Positions 15,095 to 24,480 of a stretch of 61,517 nt of DNA are shown piece after piece (position 1 is the first letter of the stretch; each line of letters starts with the position of its first letter). Source of the stretch: a virus; the IMG/VR virus record IMGVR_UViG_3300022752_003832, positions 1 through 61,517 of that record. One strand, written 5' to 3'. The translations under genes were made by a program, and so were the position numbers. Below the pieces are notes generated by a model. It was not told where the DNA came from and did no database searches. It was given only the letters and a program-made list of their open reading frames with translations.

Positions 15095-16355
15095 ATGAAT
15101 CAAGAGAGCAATCCAACTCCAGACGTTCGCAGAAAAATTAGGGTCTTATGTGTTCCTAGCGACCGTACTGGAGTTGGCTGAATTAAAAGGAAAATACAGG
15201 TCTGTAGACGCACACGTAATGCTACAAAACAATCACTCAGATGAATTTCACGTAGATATAGATTATGACCCAAAAATTGATGATTATAATTATTGGAAAC
15301 AATATGATATTGTTCACTTTCATAGGTCAATAGGTCAAGATTTTGAAAAGGCTAATGATTTAATTCAAAAATTAAATTCTATTGGTGTAATAACAATTAT
15401 GGATTTGGACGACTACTGGTTACCAACCAAAGAACATCCAATACACCAATTAATAGTACAAAATAAATTAAATCAAAAGATAGTTGCAAATTTAAAAGTT
15501 TCTGCACATGTTACAACGACAACTTCTTTATTTGCGTCTGAAATATCTAAGATTAATAAAAACGTGCATGTTCTTCCAAATGCGATTAATCCAAAAGAGT
15601 CTCAATTTAACCACGAAACAAAACCATCAGACAAACTGCGGTTTGGATGGCTTGGGGGTTCTTCGCATTTACATGATTTAAAATTATTAAACGGTGTCAC
15701 AAATAAATTAAAAGATAGTAAAGACAAGTTTTCATTATATCTATGTGGTTTTGATACAAGAGGAAGTGTTACCGAAATTAATAAAGAAACGGGAGAACAA
15801 AAACAAAGACCAATACGACCAGAAGAAACTGTATGGGCACGTTATGAAGAAATTTTTACTGACAATTATAAGTTAGTTTCTTCTAATCATCTTGAATACT
15901 TGAAAAAATTTGAAGATTCAGAATATATTATAGAGTCTGAACCTTTTTACAATCGAGTTTGGACAAAGCCCGTTACAAGTTATGCTTCAAATTATAGATT
16001 ATTTGACGTTTCATTATCTCCTATTGTAAATCATATTTTTAACCGAGTTAAATCACAATTAAAAGTTATTGAAGCAGGTTTTTATAAAAAAGCAATTATT
16101 GCTTCAAACGTTGGCCCATATACCATTGATTTAAAACACGCATTAAAAAATGGTCAGTTTTCTGACGGAAACGCACTTTTAGTTGATGAAGTAAAAAATC
16201 ATAGTGATTGGGCTAGAAATATGAAAAAATTAATTGATAATCCTAATTTTGCGTATGACTTGGGTCAACGATTATATGAAACTGTAAAAGACACTTACGA
16301 TTTGAATGTGGTCACAAAAAATCGAGCAAATCTATATAAATCTTTATTAAAATGA
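15095..16355 (+). CDS. GT-B glycosyltransferase (GT4-like), reading frame interrupted by a 13-nt gap
   Basis: An ATG at 15095 opens 28 codons ending RRKIRVLCVPSDRTGVG, then TGA at 15179-15181. The rest of the protein is in another frame from about 15189 (KYRSVDAHVMLQ...). Skipping 15179-15191 gives DRTGVG-KYRSVDAHV, the expected first strand and Gly-rich loop of a GT-B enzyme, and a 415-residue protein. The downstream frame alone could start only at a GTG (15150), giving an unrelated leader and no first strand. Later parts include KLRFGWLGGSSHLHDL and VIEAGFYKKAIIASNVGPY, typical of GT4 acceptor/donor lobes. It heads the glycan operon and overlaps the next gene by 4 nt. Whether the gap is bypassed by ribosomes, frameshifted or inactivating is open. 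Confidence 0.8.
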
Positions 16356-17080
16356 TAAACACACCTATTAACAAAATTTTATTTATCGACATTGAAACTG
16401 TTGGTATATGTAAGGATTGGAAAACATGTCAAGAAAATCACCCTAAAATTGCAGAACAATTTGTAAAATACTTTGATTGGTTTTTAAAACGATTTCCTGA
16501 AGATGACATTAAAACAAATGGTCTTGAAGAAGAACTTCAAAAAATGAATGATGTTTATTCTTTAAGGGCGGCACTTGTTCCAGAATTTGCTAAAATTGTT
16601 TGCGTATCAATGGCATTTGTTTTAGAAAATGGTACAGTTAAAAAACAAACTTTTAAAAATAACAACGAAGATGATTTATTGTTGGAAGTTAGAAATTTAT
16701 TAGACCGTTGTCACAAATTAGATTTTTATTTGTGTGGTCATAATTTAAAAAACTTTGACATTCCAATGTTAGCAAAACGTATGATTATAAACAACATTAT
16801 GCCATCAAAAATACTTCCATCATACGACACCAAACCATGGGAAGTAAAAGCCATTGACACAAAAGAAATTTGGCAATACGGAACATACACTTCAATTGGT
16901 TCATTAGATTTAATGTGTTCTTGTTTAGATATACCAACATCAAAAGACGGTGAAGTCAATGGAGGTATGGTTCATCAGGCGTATTGGAATCATAATAGAC
17001 TTAATGAAATTGCACAGTACTGCGAAAAAGATGTTGATGTTCTGATTACAACAATAAAAAAATTAAAAAGTTTAAAATAA
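16352..17080 (+). CDS. DEDDy 3'-5' exonuclease (PolB exo2-like)
   Basis: 242 residues with motif I ILFIDIETVG (D13, E15), motif II CGHNLKNFDIPML and motif III QYCEKDVDV (Tyr...Asp, the DEDDy form). This matches the predicted 3'-5' exonuclease family related to the PolB proofreading domain. It has no polymerase part, so it probably acts on DNA ends in repair or degradation. It lies inside the glycan operon between a glycosyltransferase and dUTPase, coupled by a 4-nt overlap before and TAATG after, so it is made early along with nucleotide metabolism. Confidence 0.85.
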   Translation: MINTPINKILFIDIETVGICKDWKTCQENHPKIAEQFVKYFDWFLKRFPEDDIKTNGLEEELQKMNDVYSLRAALVPEFAKIVCVSMAFVLENGTVKKQTFKNNNEDDLLLEVRNLLDRCHKLDFYLCGHNLKNFDIPMLAKRMIINNIMPSKILPSYDTKPWEVKAIDTKEIWQYGTYTSIGSLDLMCSCLDIPTSKDGEVNGGMVHQAYWNHNRLNEIAQYCEKDVDVLITTIKKLKSLK

Positions 17081-17679
17081 TGTTTGAAAAATTAAAAGAT
17101 ATCAAAAATAGTATGAAGGCGTTAAATGACCTAAAATCACAATTTGGGGATATTGATATGTCTAACCCTGAAAGTATGTTGAAATCTATGGGGATTAATA
17201 CTGATGAATTAAATCAACATTTTGAAGGTCAATTTACATCATCAGTTGATTTAAATTTTGTAAATGATAGCGAAAATCAAAATCCTGTATACTCATACAA
17301 AAGTGATTCGGGGTTTGATTTAAGAGCTTCGGAAGAAAAATTTATTTTTCCAAATTCTAGAGCTTTAATACCTACGGGTTTGAGATTTGACATTCCTGAT
17401 GGTTATGAAATACAAGTAAGGTCCAAAAGCGGTTTAGCATTAAATCAAGGATTATTTGTTTTAAATTCGCCAGGAACGGTTGATAGTGGATACTTAGGTG
17501 AAATACAAGTTATTTTATTTAATACAACAACAGAAAAAGTTAAAATTGAAAAAGGTCAAAAAATCGCACAAGCGGTTCTTTGTCCTGTTGTCAGCGGCAA
17601 ATGGGTTAATTTAACACAAATTTCAAATTTAGGTTCAAAAGACAGAAATAATAATGGATTTGGGAGCACTGGTTTATGA
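17080..17679 (+). CDS. dut: dUTPase with N-terminal extension
   Basis: All five trimeric dUTPase motifs are present: SGFDLRA (about 77-83), RALIPTGL (94-101), RSKSGLALNQG (114-124) with GTVDSGYLGEI (D135), EKGQKIAQAVL (157-167) and the C-terminal RNNNGFGSTG. It hydrolyses dUTP to dUMP, keeping uracil out of phage DNA. Residues 1 to about 66 are an extra helical/acidic extension absent from the usual enzymes of about 150 residues; its role is unknown. Coupled to the exonuclease gene (TAATG) and to the next glycosyltransferase (ATGA). Confidence 0.93.
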   Translation: MFEKLKDIKNSMKALNDLKSQFGDIDMSNPESMLKSMGINTDELNQHFEGQFTSSVDLNFVNDSENQNPVYSYKSDSGFDLRASEEKFIFPNSRALIPTGLRFDIPDGYEIQVRSKSGLALNQGLFVLNSPGTVDSGYLGEIQVILFNTTTEKVKIEKGQKIAQAVLCPVVSGKWVNLTQISNLGSKDRNNNGFGSTGL

Positions 17680-19316
17680 TTACTGTAGGATTTTCAACAA
17701 GAAAAATAGATGACAATTTTGTCTCAATGTTAAAAAAAACATCAGGAGTGAGTAAATTGGAAATAATACCAATTGAAAACAATGGCGTATATTCTCTTAG
17801 TGAAGCTTACAATAAAATTTTAAACGACTCCACTAATGATATTATTGTATTGATGCACGATGACGTTTATTTTGATAGTAAAAATTGGGCGTCAAAAGTT
17901 TTAAATTATTTCAAAAGAAATTCTGACTACGGTATTCTTGGAGTTGCAGGTTCAACATCATTACCTTCATCTGGTAAATGGTGGGAAGATTTTTCAAAAC
18001 TTAAAGGAATTGTTAATCACGAACATGAAGGAAAAAAATGGGAGTCAAAATATTCACCAAGCAAAGGTAATCAGTTGGATGACGTGTTGTTGGTAGATGG
18101 GTTATTTATTGCAATTAATAAAAAAAATATTAAACACAACTTTAACGAAGAAGTTAAAGGGTTTCACTTTTACGATGTAGATTTTTCTTTTAGAAATTAT
18201 TTAGAAGATGTTAAAATAGGTGTTATGTATGATGTTAGAGTCACACATAAATCTATTGGTATGACTAATGAACAATGGGAAAAAAATAGAGAAGATTTTG
18301 CGATAAAATATAAAGATGTTTTACCCGTTAAAATAAAAAGAAATCTAACATTAGAATCACCTTTAAAGGTATTATTATCTTGTTTATTTTTTAAAACTTT
18401 TACAGGTTCAGAAATGTATGTTTATGAATTAGCAAGAGGATTAAAAAAATTAAATTGCGATGTCACGGTACTTTCAGACATTAATGGACCGTTATCTCAA
18501 TTAGCAAAACAACAAGGAATCAAAGTTGTTTCATTTCAAGATGCACCTGGTTATAAACTTGGTGACGGCAAATGGGGATTTAATACACCACAAGGGTTTC
18601 AACCGACACAACCAAATGTAATGTACAAAATTGGCGATGTTAATTATGATATTATACATACCCAACACACACCAGTTTCAAATCAAATGTGTCAGATGTA
18701 TCCAAACATTGATAAAATTTCAACAATACATTCTGAAGTTATTGAGTTAGAAAATCCAATTATTCACGATTCAATTAAAAAATATATTTGCATTCGTCCT
18801 GAGATACAAAACCATATTGTCGAAAAATTTAATATTGATAAAAATAATACTGAAGTAATTTATAATCCAATCGATACAAAAAGATTCAATTCAAACAATA
18901 TTAAAGATGATAATTATGTTTTGTTTGTTGGTACAATTGATTATTTAAGAGAAAATACAATAAGAGATTTAGTTACATACTCTTCTGAAATTAATAAAGA
19001 ATTATGGTTAGTTGGTGAAAATAAATCAAATTACTTGGATGATTTATTAAAAAATCCACACGTAAAACATTTTAACGCAACAAGTAAAGTTGAACAGTAT
19101 GTTAAAAACTGTTCTGAAACTGCAGGTATTCTTTTGGGAAGAACGACTATTGAAGGTTGGATGTGTAATAAACCTGGATGGATTTACAATGTTGAAAATA
19201 GTGGTTATATTTTAAATAAAAAATTATATACTCCACCGACAGATGTTAGTAAATTTAACTCAATTGAAGTAGCGAAAAAAATAAAAGAAGAATATATTAA
19301 AGTTTTAAATGATTAA
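17676..19316 (+). CDS. Two-domain glycosyltransferase (GT-A fused to GT-B/GT4)
   Basis: 546 residues. The N-terminal half (1 to about 225) is GT-A-like, with DIIVLMHDDVYFDSKNW (a DxD-type motif near 60-65) and a later FHFYDVDFSFRNYL that fits an acceptor-binding segment. The C-terminal half (about 240-546) is GT-B: KVLLSCLFFKTFTGSEMYVY, DIIHTQHTPVS, EVIYNPIDTKRF and a donor-lobe EGWMCNKPGW. The fusion would add two sugars in sequence or polymerise a repeat. Coupled by overlaps at both ends (4 and 8 nt). Confidence 0.85.
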   Translation: MITVGFSTRKIDDNFVSMLKKTSGVSKLEIIPIENNGVYSLSEAYNKILNDSTNDIIVLMHDDVYFDSKNWASKVLNYFKRNSDYGILGVAGSTSLPSSGKWWEDFSKLKGIVNHEHEGKKWESKYSPSKGNQLDDVLLVDGLFIAINKKNIKHNFNEEVKGFHFYDVDFSFRNYLEDVKIGVMYDVRVTHKSIGMTNEQWEKNREDFAIKYKDVLPVKIKRNLTLESPLKVLLSCLFFKTFTGSEMYVYELARGLKKLNCDVTVLSDINGPLSQLAKQQGIKVVSFQDAPGYKLGDGKWGFNTPQGFQPTQPNVMYKIGDVNYDIIHTQHTPVSNQMCQMYPNIDKISTIHSEVIELENPIIHDSIKKYICIRPEIQNHIVEKFNIDKNNTEVIYNPIDTKRFNSNNIKDDNYVLFVGTIDYLRENTIRDLVTYSSEINKELWLVGENKSNYLDDLLKNPHVKHFNATSKVEQYVKNCSETAGILLGRTTIEGWMCNKPGWIYNVENSGYILNKKLYTPPTDVSKFNSIEVAKKIKEEYIKVLND

Positions 19317-20046
19317 AGTTGTAAGTTGTTTTTGGAATGTTGAAAACTACATTGAAAAATGTATTAATTCGGTTAAATTTCAAACTTATCGGGACTTTAA
19401 AATGTATTTAATTGATGATATGTCTAATGACAATACAAATCAAATCATAGAAAAATTAATAGAGGGTGATGAAAGATTTATTCATATCAAAAACACTGAA
19501 AAAAAGTTCAAATTAAAAAATTTAGATGACTTATTGATGGATGAATCATTAATTGATGATGAAGATATTATTGTCGAGTTGGATGGTGATGATTGGTTTT
19601 ATAATGAATTAGTTTTACAAAAAATTTTTGATAGATATTCTAAAAACAAAAATCTTTGGATTACTAACGGTAGTTTTATATATTCTGATGGAAGGATGGG
19701 GTTTTCGTCAAAGACGAATCCTAACACAATAAGACGTGACTTATTTGTTTTTTCCCATTTAAGAACTTGGAAAGCACATCTATGGAGAAGTATAGATGAA
19801 GAAATGTTTTTAGATGAAAATAAAAATTATTTTAAATCAGGAGCCGATGTCGCATACTCACTTCCTATGGTTGAAATGTCGGGTGAAAATCATTATGAAT
19901 TTATACCCGACATACTATTAGTTTATAATGAAGAAAACCCATATAATGACCACAAACAAGGTAGTGCTAGTGGTTCCAATCTTGAACAAATAAAAGTATC
20001 AAACATCGTTAGAAATAAACAAAAATTAAATAAGTTAGTTAAATGA
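19309..20046 (+). CDS. Family 2 glycosyltransferase
   Basis: 245 residues with a GT2 N-terminus (IKVVSCFWNVENYIEKCINS, then MYLIDDMSNDNT) and the nucleotide-sugar/metal motif VELDGDDWFY near 92-100. No membrane segment, so a cytoplasmic enzyme. Overlaps the genes before (8 nt) and after (4 nt). Donor and acceptor cannot be read from the sequence. Confidence 0.85.
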   Translation: MIKVVSCFWNVENYIEKCINSVKFQTYRDFKMYLIDDMSNDNTNQIIEKLIEGDERFIHIKNTEKKFKLKNLDDLLMDESLIDDEDIIVELDGDDWFYNELVLQKIFDRYSKNKNLWITNGSFIYSDGRMGFSSKTNPNTIRRDLFVFSHLRTWKAHLWRSIDEEMFLDENKNYFKSGADVAYSLPMVEMSGENHYEFIPDILLVYNEENPYNDHKQGSASGSNLEQIKVSNIVRNKQKLNKLVK

Positions 20047-20852
20047 ATAATTTAATCTCGTGTAATTTAATGGGCGGTTTAGGAAATCAATTATTTCAAG
20101 CTGCTCACGCATTGGCACAAGGAATAAAACACGATAGAGAAGTAGTTTTTGTCCCTAAATCATGGACACCATTACAAGGTAGACAAGCTTCAAACTATAT
20201 TAATAACGTTTTTAGAAATTTAAAGTTTGTTGAGTCTATTGATGGATTTGAAAAAGTCGTTGAAGGTCCTTGGGAATATTCTGAAGTAAATCCAAAAACT
20301 AATAACACTGTCTTTGAAGGGTATTTTCAAAGTAGTAAAAACTTTTTGGGATATGATGAACAAATTAGAAATATTTTTTCCCCGACTGAAGATTTTATAA
20401 ATAAGATGTATGATAAATATCCACAATTAAAACAAGATAATACAGTATCTATACATGTTAGATTTGGGGATTATAAAAATAACCCCCACATACACCCAAG
20501 TGTTTCTAAATCTTATATAAATGAATCACTTAAACAAATAGGACAGTACTCACATATGTTCCTATTTGGTGACGACAAAAAATGGTTAAAAGAAAATTTT
20601 AACGGTAAAAATATTACATTAATTGATGAAGAAGATTATGTTGATATGTGGTTAATGTCACTATGTAATCATAACATAATATCTAACTCAACATTTTCTT
20701 GGTGGGGCAGTTTTTTAAATAAAAATCCACATAAAAAAATAATTGCACCTTCAATTTGGTTCGGTCCTAATGGTCCTAATAATTACAAAGATATATACCA
20801 ATCTGATTGGAAAATAATTGAAGTAAAATACAAAGACGGATGGTTAAGTTAA
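20043..20852 (+). CDS. Alpha-1,2-fucosyltransferase family protein (GT11)
   Basis: 269 residues with the GT11 marks: NLMGGLGNQLFQAAHALAQG at the N-terminus, SIHVRFGDYKNN in the middle (H-x-R-x-G-D-Y, binding the GDP moiety) and ISNSTFSWWGSFLN in the C-terminal lobe. Family members move L-fucose from GDP-fucose to a 2-OH. A GDP-mannose 3,5-epimerase in the same operon (28930) makes GDP-L-galactose likely to be present, which differs from GDP-L-fucose only by the 6-OH, so L-galactose is another possible donor (inference). Confidence 0.9.
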   Translation: MNNLISCNLMGGLGNQLFQAAHALAQGIKHDREVVFVPKSWTPLQGRQASNYINNVFRNLKFVESIDGFEKVVEGPWEYSEVNPKTNNTVFEGYFQSSKNFLGYDEQIRNIFSPTEDFINKMYDKYPQLKQDNTVSIHVRFGDYKNNPHIHPSVSKSYINESLKQIGQYSHMFLFGDDKKWLKENFNGKNITLIDEEDYVDMWLMSLCNHNIISNSTFSWWGSFLNKNPHKKIIAPSIWFGPNGPNNYKDIYQSDWKIIEVKYKDGWLS

Positions 20853-21658
20853 ACATGCTTTCAATTAATTTTGCCCACGACAAAGGGTCCACAGCAAATA
20901 AACCACCAATCAATATTCAGTGGTGTTTTAATAGTTATGAAAACCATATTTCTGTATATTTGGATAATGATTTTTTTAAAGGTATTATCGACCATAAAAA
21001 AGATGGGGGAAGTAAAAAAAAATTTCTATGGTTGTTAGAATCTAAAAAATTTGACAACAATGCGGTCAATAACGTAAAAAATAATTTAGAGCAAGTTTTA
21101 AGTACGTTCGAAGAAATTTGGACACATAACGACGAGTTATTATTATTACACCCAAAATTTAAATGGACTCCGGCTTACGGATGTTACATCAAAGATTTTG
21201 GAATTTATCCAAAAACGAAGTTATTATCGATGATTACTTCAGATAAACAAATAACAGAACAACATCGATTTAGATATAATTTTGCACAAAAAAATAAGAA
21301 CAAATTAGATTTATATGGTAGAGGTTTCAATGAAATTCAAAATAAAGAAGAAGGTTTAAAAGATTACATGTTTTCAATTGTTATTGAAAACGATACTTAC
21401 GACACTTATTTTACGGAAAAAATATTAGACTGTTTTGCTACCGGTACAATTCCGGTTTACATGGGAACAAAAAAAGTTATAAATTATTTTAATCCTGACG
21501 GTATAATTTTTCTTGAGGATACTTTTAACCCTTTACAACTCACTAAAAAACTTTATGATTCTAAAATTAAAGCAATAAAAGATAATTTTGAAAGAGTACA
21601 AAAATATAGTATTCTTGATGATTGGATTTTTGAAAATTATTTAATTAACTATGTCTAA
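20840..21658 (+). CDS. GT10 alpha-1,3/4-fucosyltransferase-like protein
   Basis: The C-terminal half has the GT10 signature: LDLYGRGFN, KDYMFSIVIENDTYDTYFTEK, then ILDCFATGTIPVYMG, which binds GDP-fucose in this family. The start at 20840 overlaps the GT11 gene by 13 nt. A second ATG at 20855, 2 nt past that stop, gives MLSINFAHDKGS and may be the real start. The adjacency of GT11 and GT10 enzymes suggests a doubly fucosylated (or L-galactosylated) glycan. Overlaps the next gene by 8 nt. Confidence 0.85.
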   Translation: MVKLNMLSINFAHDKGSTANKPPINIQWCFNSYENHISVYLDNDFFKGIIDHKKDGGSKKKFLWLLESKKFDNNAVNNVKNNLEQVLSTFEEIWTHNDELLLLHPKFKWTPAYGCYIKDFGIYPKTKLLSMITSDKQITEQHRFRYNFAQKNKNKLDLYGRGFNEIQNKEEGLKDYMFSIVIENDTYDTYFTEKILDCFATGTIPVYMGTKKVINYFNPDGIIFLEDTFNPLQLTKKLYDSKIKAIKDNFERVQKYSILDDWIFENYLINYV

Positions 21659-22358
21659 AATTTGTTTAATCCGACAACCTGCCGGTTTAGGTGATATATT
21701 CTTTTTACAAAAAATCGCAAAACATTATTTATCCCAAGGATATAAAATTTTGTGGCCGGTTATTTCAGAATTTAAATATATTAAAGATTATATAAAAGTT
21801 GAGAATATCACTTTTGTTGACGAAAATGAATCGTTTCCGTACAAAAATATATTCATGAGGGGAGACTCAACACCAATTCAAATAAGTGATTCATTACTTT
21901 ATTTACCTATCCAAAATTTTGATAGAAACTACCCTAATAAATCGGTTATGTATTCAAAATATAATTTATTAGGTATGGAATATCATGATTGGGTAGACTT
22001 CTTTGAGTTTGAAAGAAATTTAGAAAAAGAAAAAAAATTAAAGAATATATTGAATATTAAAGATTTGGAGTATAATCTCGTAAATCGACAATTTGGTTCC
22101 CCTCCTAATTCTCAAAACTGCAGTCATATGGGTCAATATGAAAACTCTATTGAGATGACATATATTGAAGGATATAGTATTTTTGATTGGGTAGGTATTA
22201 TATTAGGAGCCAAACACATATACACAGCAGAAACATCATTACTATATATTTTAACAAAATTAGGTTTAGAGAACGTAACAGTTTACTCAAAACATAACCC
22301 TCCGAATTATTTTCATGTTTTGGAATTATTCCCAAAAAATTGGACTTACATATTATGA
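21651..22358 (+). CDS. GT9/heptosyltransferase-like GT-B protein
   Basis: 235 residues. It starts KICLIRQPAGLGDIFFLQKI, like the Gly-loop N-terminus of heptosyltransferases and other GT-B proteins. Near the C-terminus, WVGIILGAKHIYTAETSLLY resembles the donor-lobe segment where such enzymes test for a sugar nucleotide. It is shorter than typical GT9 enzymes (about 320), with the centre reduced. Ends in an ATGA overlap with the methyltransferase gene. Confidence 0.65.
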   Translation: MSKICLIRQPAGLGDIFFLQKIAKHYLSQGYKILWPVISEFKYIKDYIKVENITFVDENESFPYKNIFMRGDSTPIQISDSLLYLPIQNFDRNYPNKSVMYSKYNLLGMEYHDWVDFFEFERNLEKEKKLKNILNIKDLEYNLVNRQFGSPPNSQNCSHMGQYENSIEMTYIEGYSIFDWVGIILGAKHIYTAETSLLYILTKLGLENVTVYSKHNPPNYFHVLELFPKNWTYIL

Positions 22359-22990
22359 TTGAAAACATTAAAGAAGAATTAAAAAAGTATTTTGAATCTG
22401 AAACTTATTTGGATGATGAAACAGGTTACACTAAAGATGGTAGAGGTGTTGATTGGATGATTGATAACCTTCTACCAAAAATACAACGACTAATTGATAA
22501 AGACATACATAAGAATTGTTTGGATGTTGGTTCCGCCCAAGGGTATTTTACAAGAGTCCTTAAAGAACATTTTTATAATACGTATGGTGTTGACTTTTCT
22601 GAAAATAGAATCTTATACGCAAAAAAATATGAGACAGATAATTTAAAATTTGTTGTTGCGGATTTAACTGAAAGTCTTACACCTAAAATCCCAATCAAAT
22701 TTGATTTTATGTTTACAAACGCTGTAATTCCACATATTCCAGCACAATTTAAATCTGACGTATTTAAAAATTTAGCAGAAATTGCTAACGTTGGGTGTAC
22801 TTTTGTGATTTACGATGGTATGATTGATGATGGAGTTGAGTTAACTTTCAATGAGTGGCAACCGGGACAACACATCAATGTTACTTTTTTTAGTAAAAGT
22901 TGGTTAGAGGAAAACGCAATCGATTGGGAAATTATTGAAATTAATAATATTGGTAATTTAACTGAAGAAATAATATTAAAAAGAAAATAA
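22355..22990 (+). CDS. Class I SAM-dependent methyltransferase
   Basis: 211 residues from the ATG at 22355, chosen because it forms an ATGA overlap with the previous stop; an in-frame TTG lies 15 nt upstream. Motif I is CLDVGSAQGYFTRVL, followed by NTYGVDFSENRI (acidic end of strand 2), FVVADLTES and DFMFTNAVIPHI. Probably methylates a sugar or glycan intermediate, given the neighbours. Followed after 6 nt by a second methyltransferase of a different family. Confidence 0.85.
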   Translation: MIENIKEELKKYFESETYLDDETGYTKDGRGVDWMIDNLLPKIQRLIDKDIHKNCLDVGSAQGYFTRVLKEHFYNTYGVDFSENRILYAKKYETDNLKFVVADLTESLTPKIPIKFDFMFTNAVIPHIPAQFKSDVFKNLAEIANVGCTFVIYDGMIDDGVELTFNEWQPGQHINVTFFSKSWLEENAIDWEIIEINNIGNLTEEIILKRK

Positions 22991-22996
22991 AAAATT

Positions 22997-23650
22997 ATGA
23001 GTTTATTTGGAGCATTTTGGGATAAAGACCCAAATCCGGTAGGGGAAAGTCAATTTGGTAATAATAAGGGTTTATTTTACAATTTACGGTGGTCACCAAA
23101 AGGTGTTTTACATATTGGTGCTTGGGATGCATGGGAGGCAAAACAATACGCCCATTTTTGTGGAAGCAACTCAATATTTTTAGAAGCCAACCCAAATTCA
23201 TACCTTACATTTAAAAATGAAATAGAACGATTTGGTCAGAAAATTTACAATTTAGCTGCGTGGAATGTTGACGATTTAGATATGGATTTATATTGTCCAC
23301 CATCGAATCCTGATTCAAGCTCATTGATTGAAAAAAATGGTATTCCGGTTAAAACAAAAACAATCACTATTAAAACTTTATTTGATAGAGAAAATTTAAA
23401 TTTTAATAATTATGATTTATTAAATATTGACACCGAAGGTGCGGAATTACAAGTGCTTGATGGTATAGGTGAAAATATAAAAAATTTTACATACATTATT
23501 ATTGAAGTAACCGATTTAGATTCTGAATTTGACCATAATATTCAAAAATATATGACAGAAAATGGATTTTTATTAGTCAGAGAAAGTACTCGACATATAA
23601 GTTCGGTTAATGGTAAAATGTTTTGTGATAAATTATATAAAAAAAAATAA
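22997..23650 (+). CDS. FkbM-family methyltransferase
   Basis: 217 residues with GVLHIGAWDAWEAKQYAHFC (modified motif I), IFLEANPNSYLTFKNEI, and the family hallmark DLLNIDTEGAELQVLDGI. FkbM enzymes O-methylate sugars or polyketides, including surface glycans. Coupled to the following gene by a one-base overlap (TAATG). Confidence 0.9.
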   Translation: MSLFGAFWDKDPNPVGESQFGNNKGLFYNLRWSPKGVLHIGAWDAWEAKQYAHFCGSNSIFLEANPNSYLTFKNEIERFGQKIYNLAAWNVDDLDMDLYCPPSNPDSSSLIEKNGIPVKTKTITIKTLFDRENLNFNNYDLLNIDTEGAELQVLDGIGENIKNFTYIIIEVTDLDSEFDHNIQKYMTENGFLLVRESTRHISSVNGKMFCDKLYKKK

Positions 23651-24480
23651 TGAAAAGTTCTGTTGTTTTATCATCCAAAAATGATAATTACGGTGGTAAT
23701 TTATATAAAAGAACCACAATGTCACTCATCTCATTAATTGAGAATCACGATGAAATTGTATTTGTTGATTGGAAAACTGAAAAAGGTAAAGGGGTAATTT
23801 CAAATATAAAACATAATTTACCTCACACCGGTAAATTAAAATATATTCAAGTACCAAAAGAATTATTAAAAGAAAAATACCCTTATTACTACCAATACAA
23901 TATGATAGAATCTATTAGTCGTAATGTAGGTATAAGAAGAACTTCAAATGATTTTATCGTCTCAACAAATATAGATATTGTAACTACACCATTAGACTTT
24001 TCTAAATTAAACGTAAATTCGTTTTATACTGTACCCAGACGAGATGTTGATGAATCACTTCATTTATCTTTTAACAATTTTAATTCTTTATATTCACATC
24101 TAACATTAAATAAAGATTCATTTAGACCTAAAGATAGAGTTAGTAATGAAAACGACAAATGGTCTTTAGTTATTTGTTGTGGTGATTATCAAATAGGACA
24201 TAGAAACACTTGGTTAAAAATGAAAGGGTTTGAAGAATCGGTTCTTTACGGATGCGGTATAGATACTAATGTAATGAAAAAAGCATCGTTTTATTCCGAT
24301 ATAAAAGTTTTAGAACACTATATTTTTCATCTAAACCATGGAAAACAATCAATACTAGATAAAGATGAATACGTACCCCCAATGTCTGACCAAAATTTAA
24401 TAATTAGAGATTTTATACAAACATCAAATACTGAAAATTGGGGAATGCTTAACGAAGATTTACCTATAGAATTAATATGA
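23650..24480 (+). CDS. GT-A-type glycosyltransferase
   Basis: 276 residues. It starts KSSVVLSSKNDNYGGN, then ESISRNVGIRRTSNDFIVST with NIDIV as the likely DxD-type motif. Later GDYQIGHRNTWLKMKGFEES and GCGIDTNVMKK fit the acceptor-binding part of galactosyltransferase-like GT2 enzymes. Coupled by one base before and 4 nt after. Confidence 0.7.
   Translation: MKSSVVLSSKNDNYGGNLYKRTTMSLISLIENHDEIVFVDWKTEKGKGVISNIKHNLPHTGKLKYIQVPKELLKEKYPYYYQYNMIESISRNVGIRRTSNDFIVSTNIDIVTTPLDFSKLNVNSFYTVPRRDVDESLHLSFNNFNSLYSHLTLNKDSFRPKDRVSNENDKWSLVICCGDYQIGHRNTWLKMKGFEESVLYGCGIDTNVMKKASFYSDIKVLEHYIFHLNHGKQSILDKDEYVPPMSDQNLIIRDFIQTSNTENWGMLNEDLPIELI

Noticed and set aside
15150-16355. Simple glycosyltransferase gene starting at GTG 15150
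   Set aside because: This start gives an unrelated leader (MFLATVLELAELKG) and omits the conserved first strand, which is present in the upstream frame; the longer interrupted gene is preferred.
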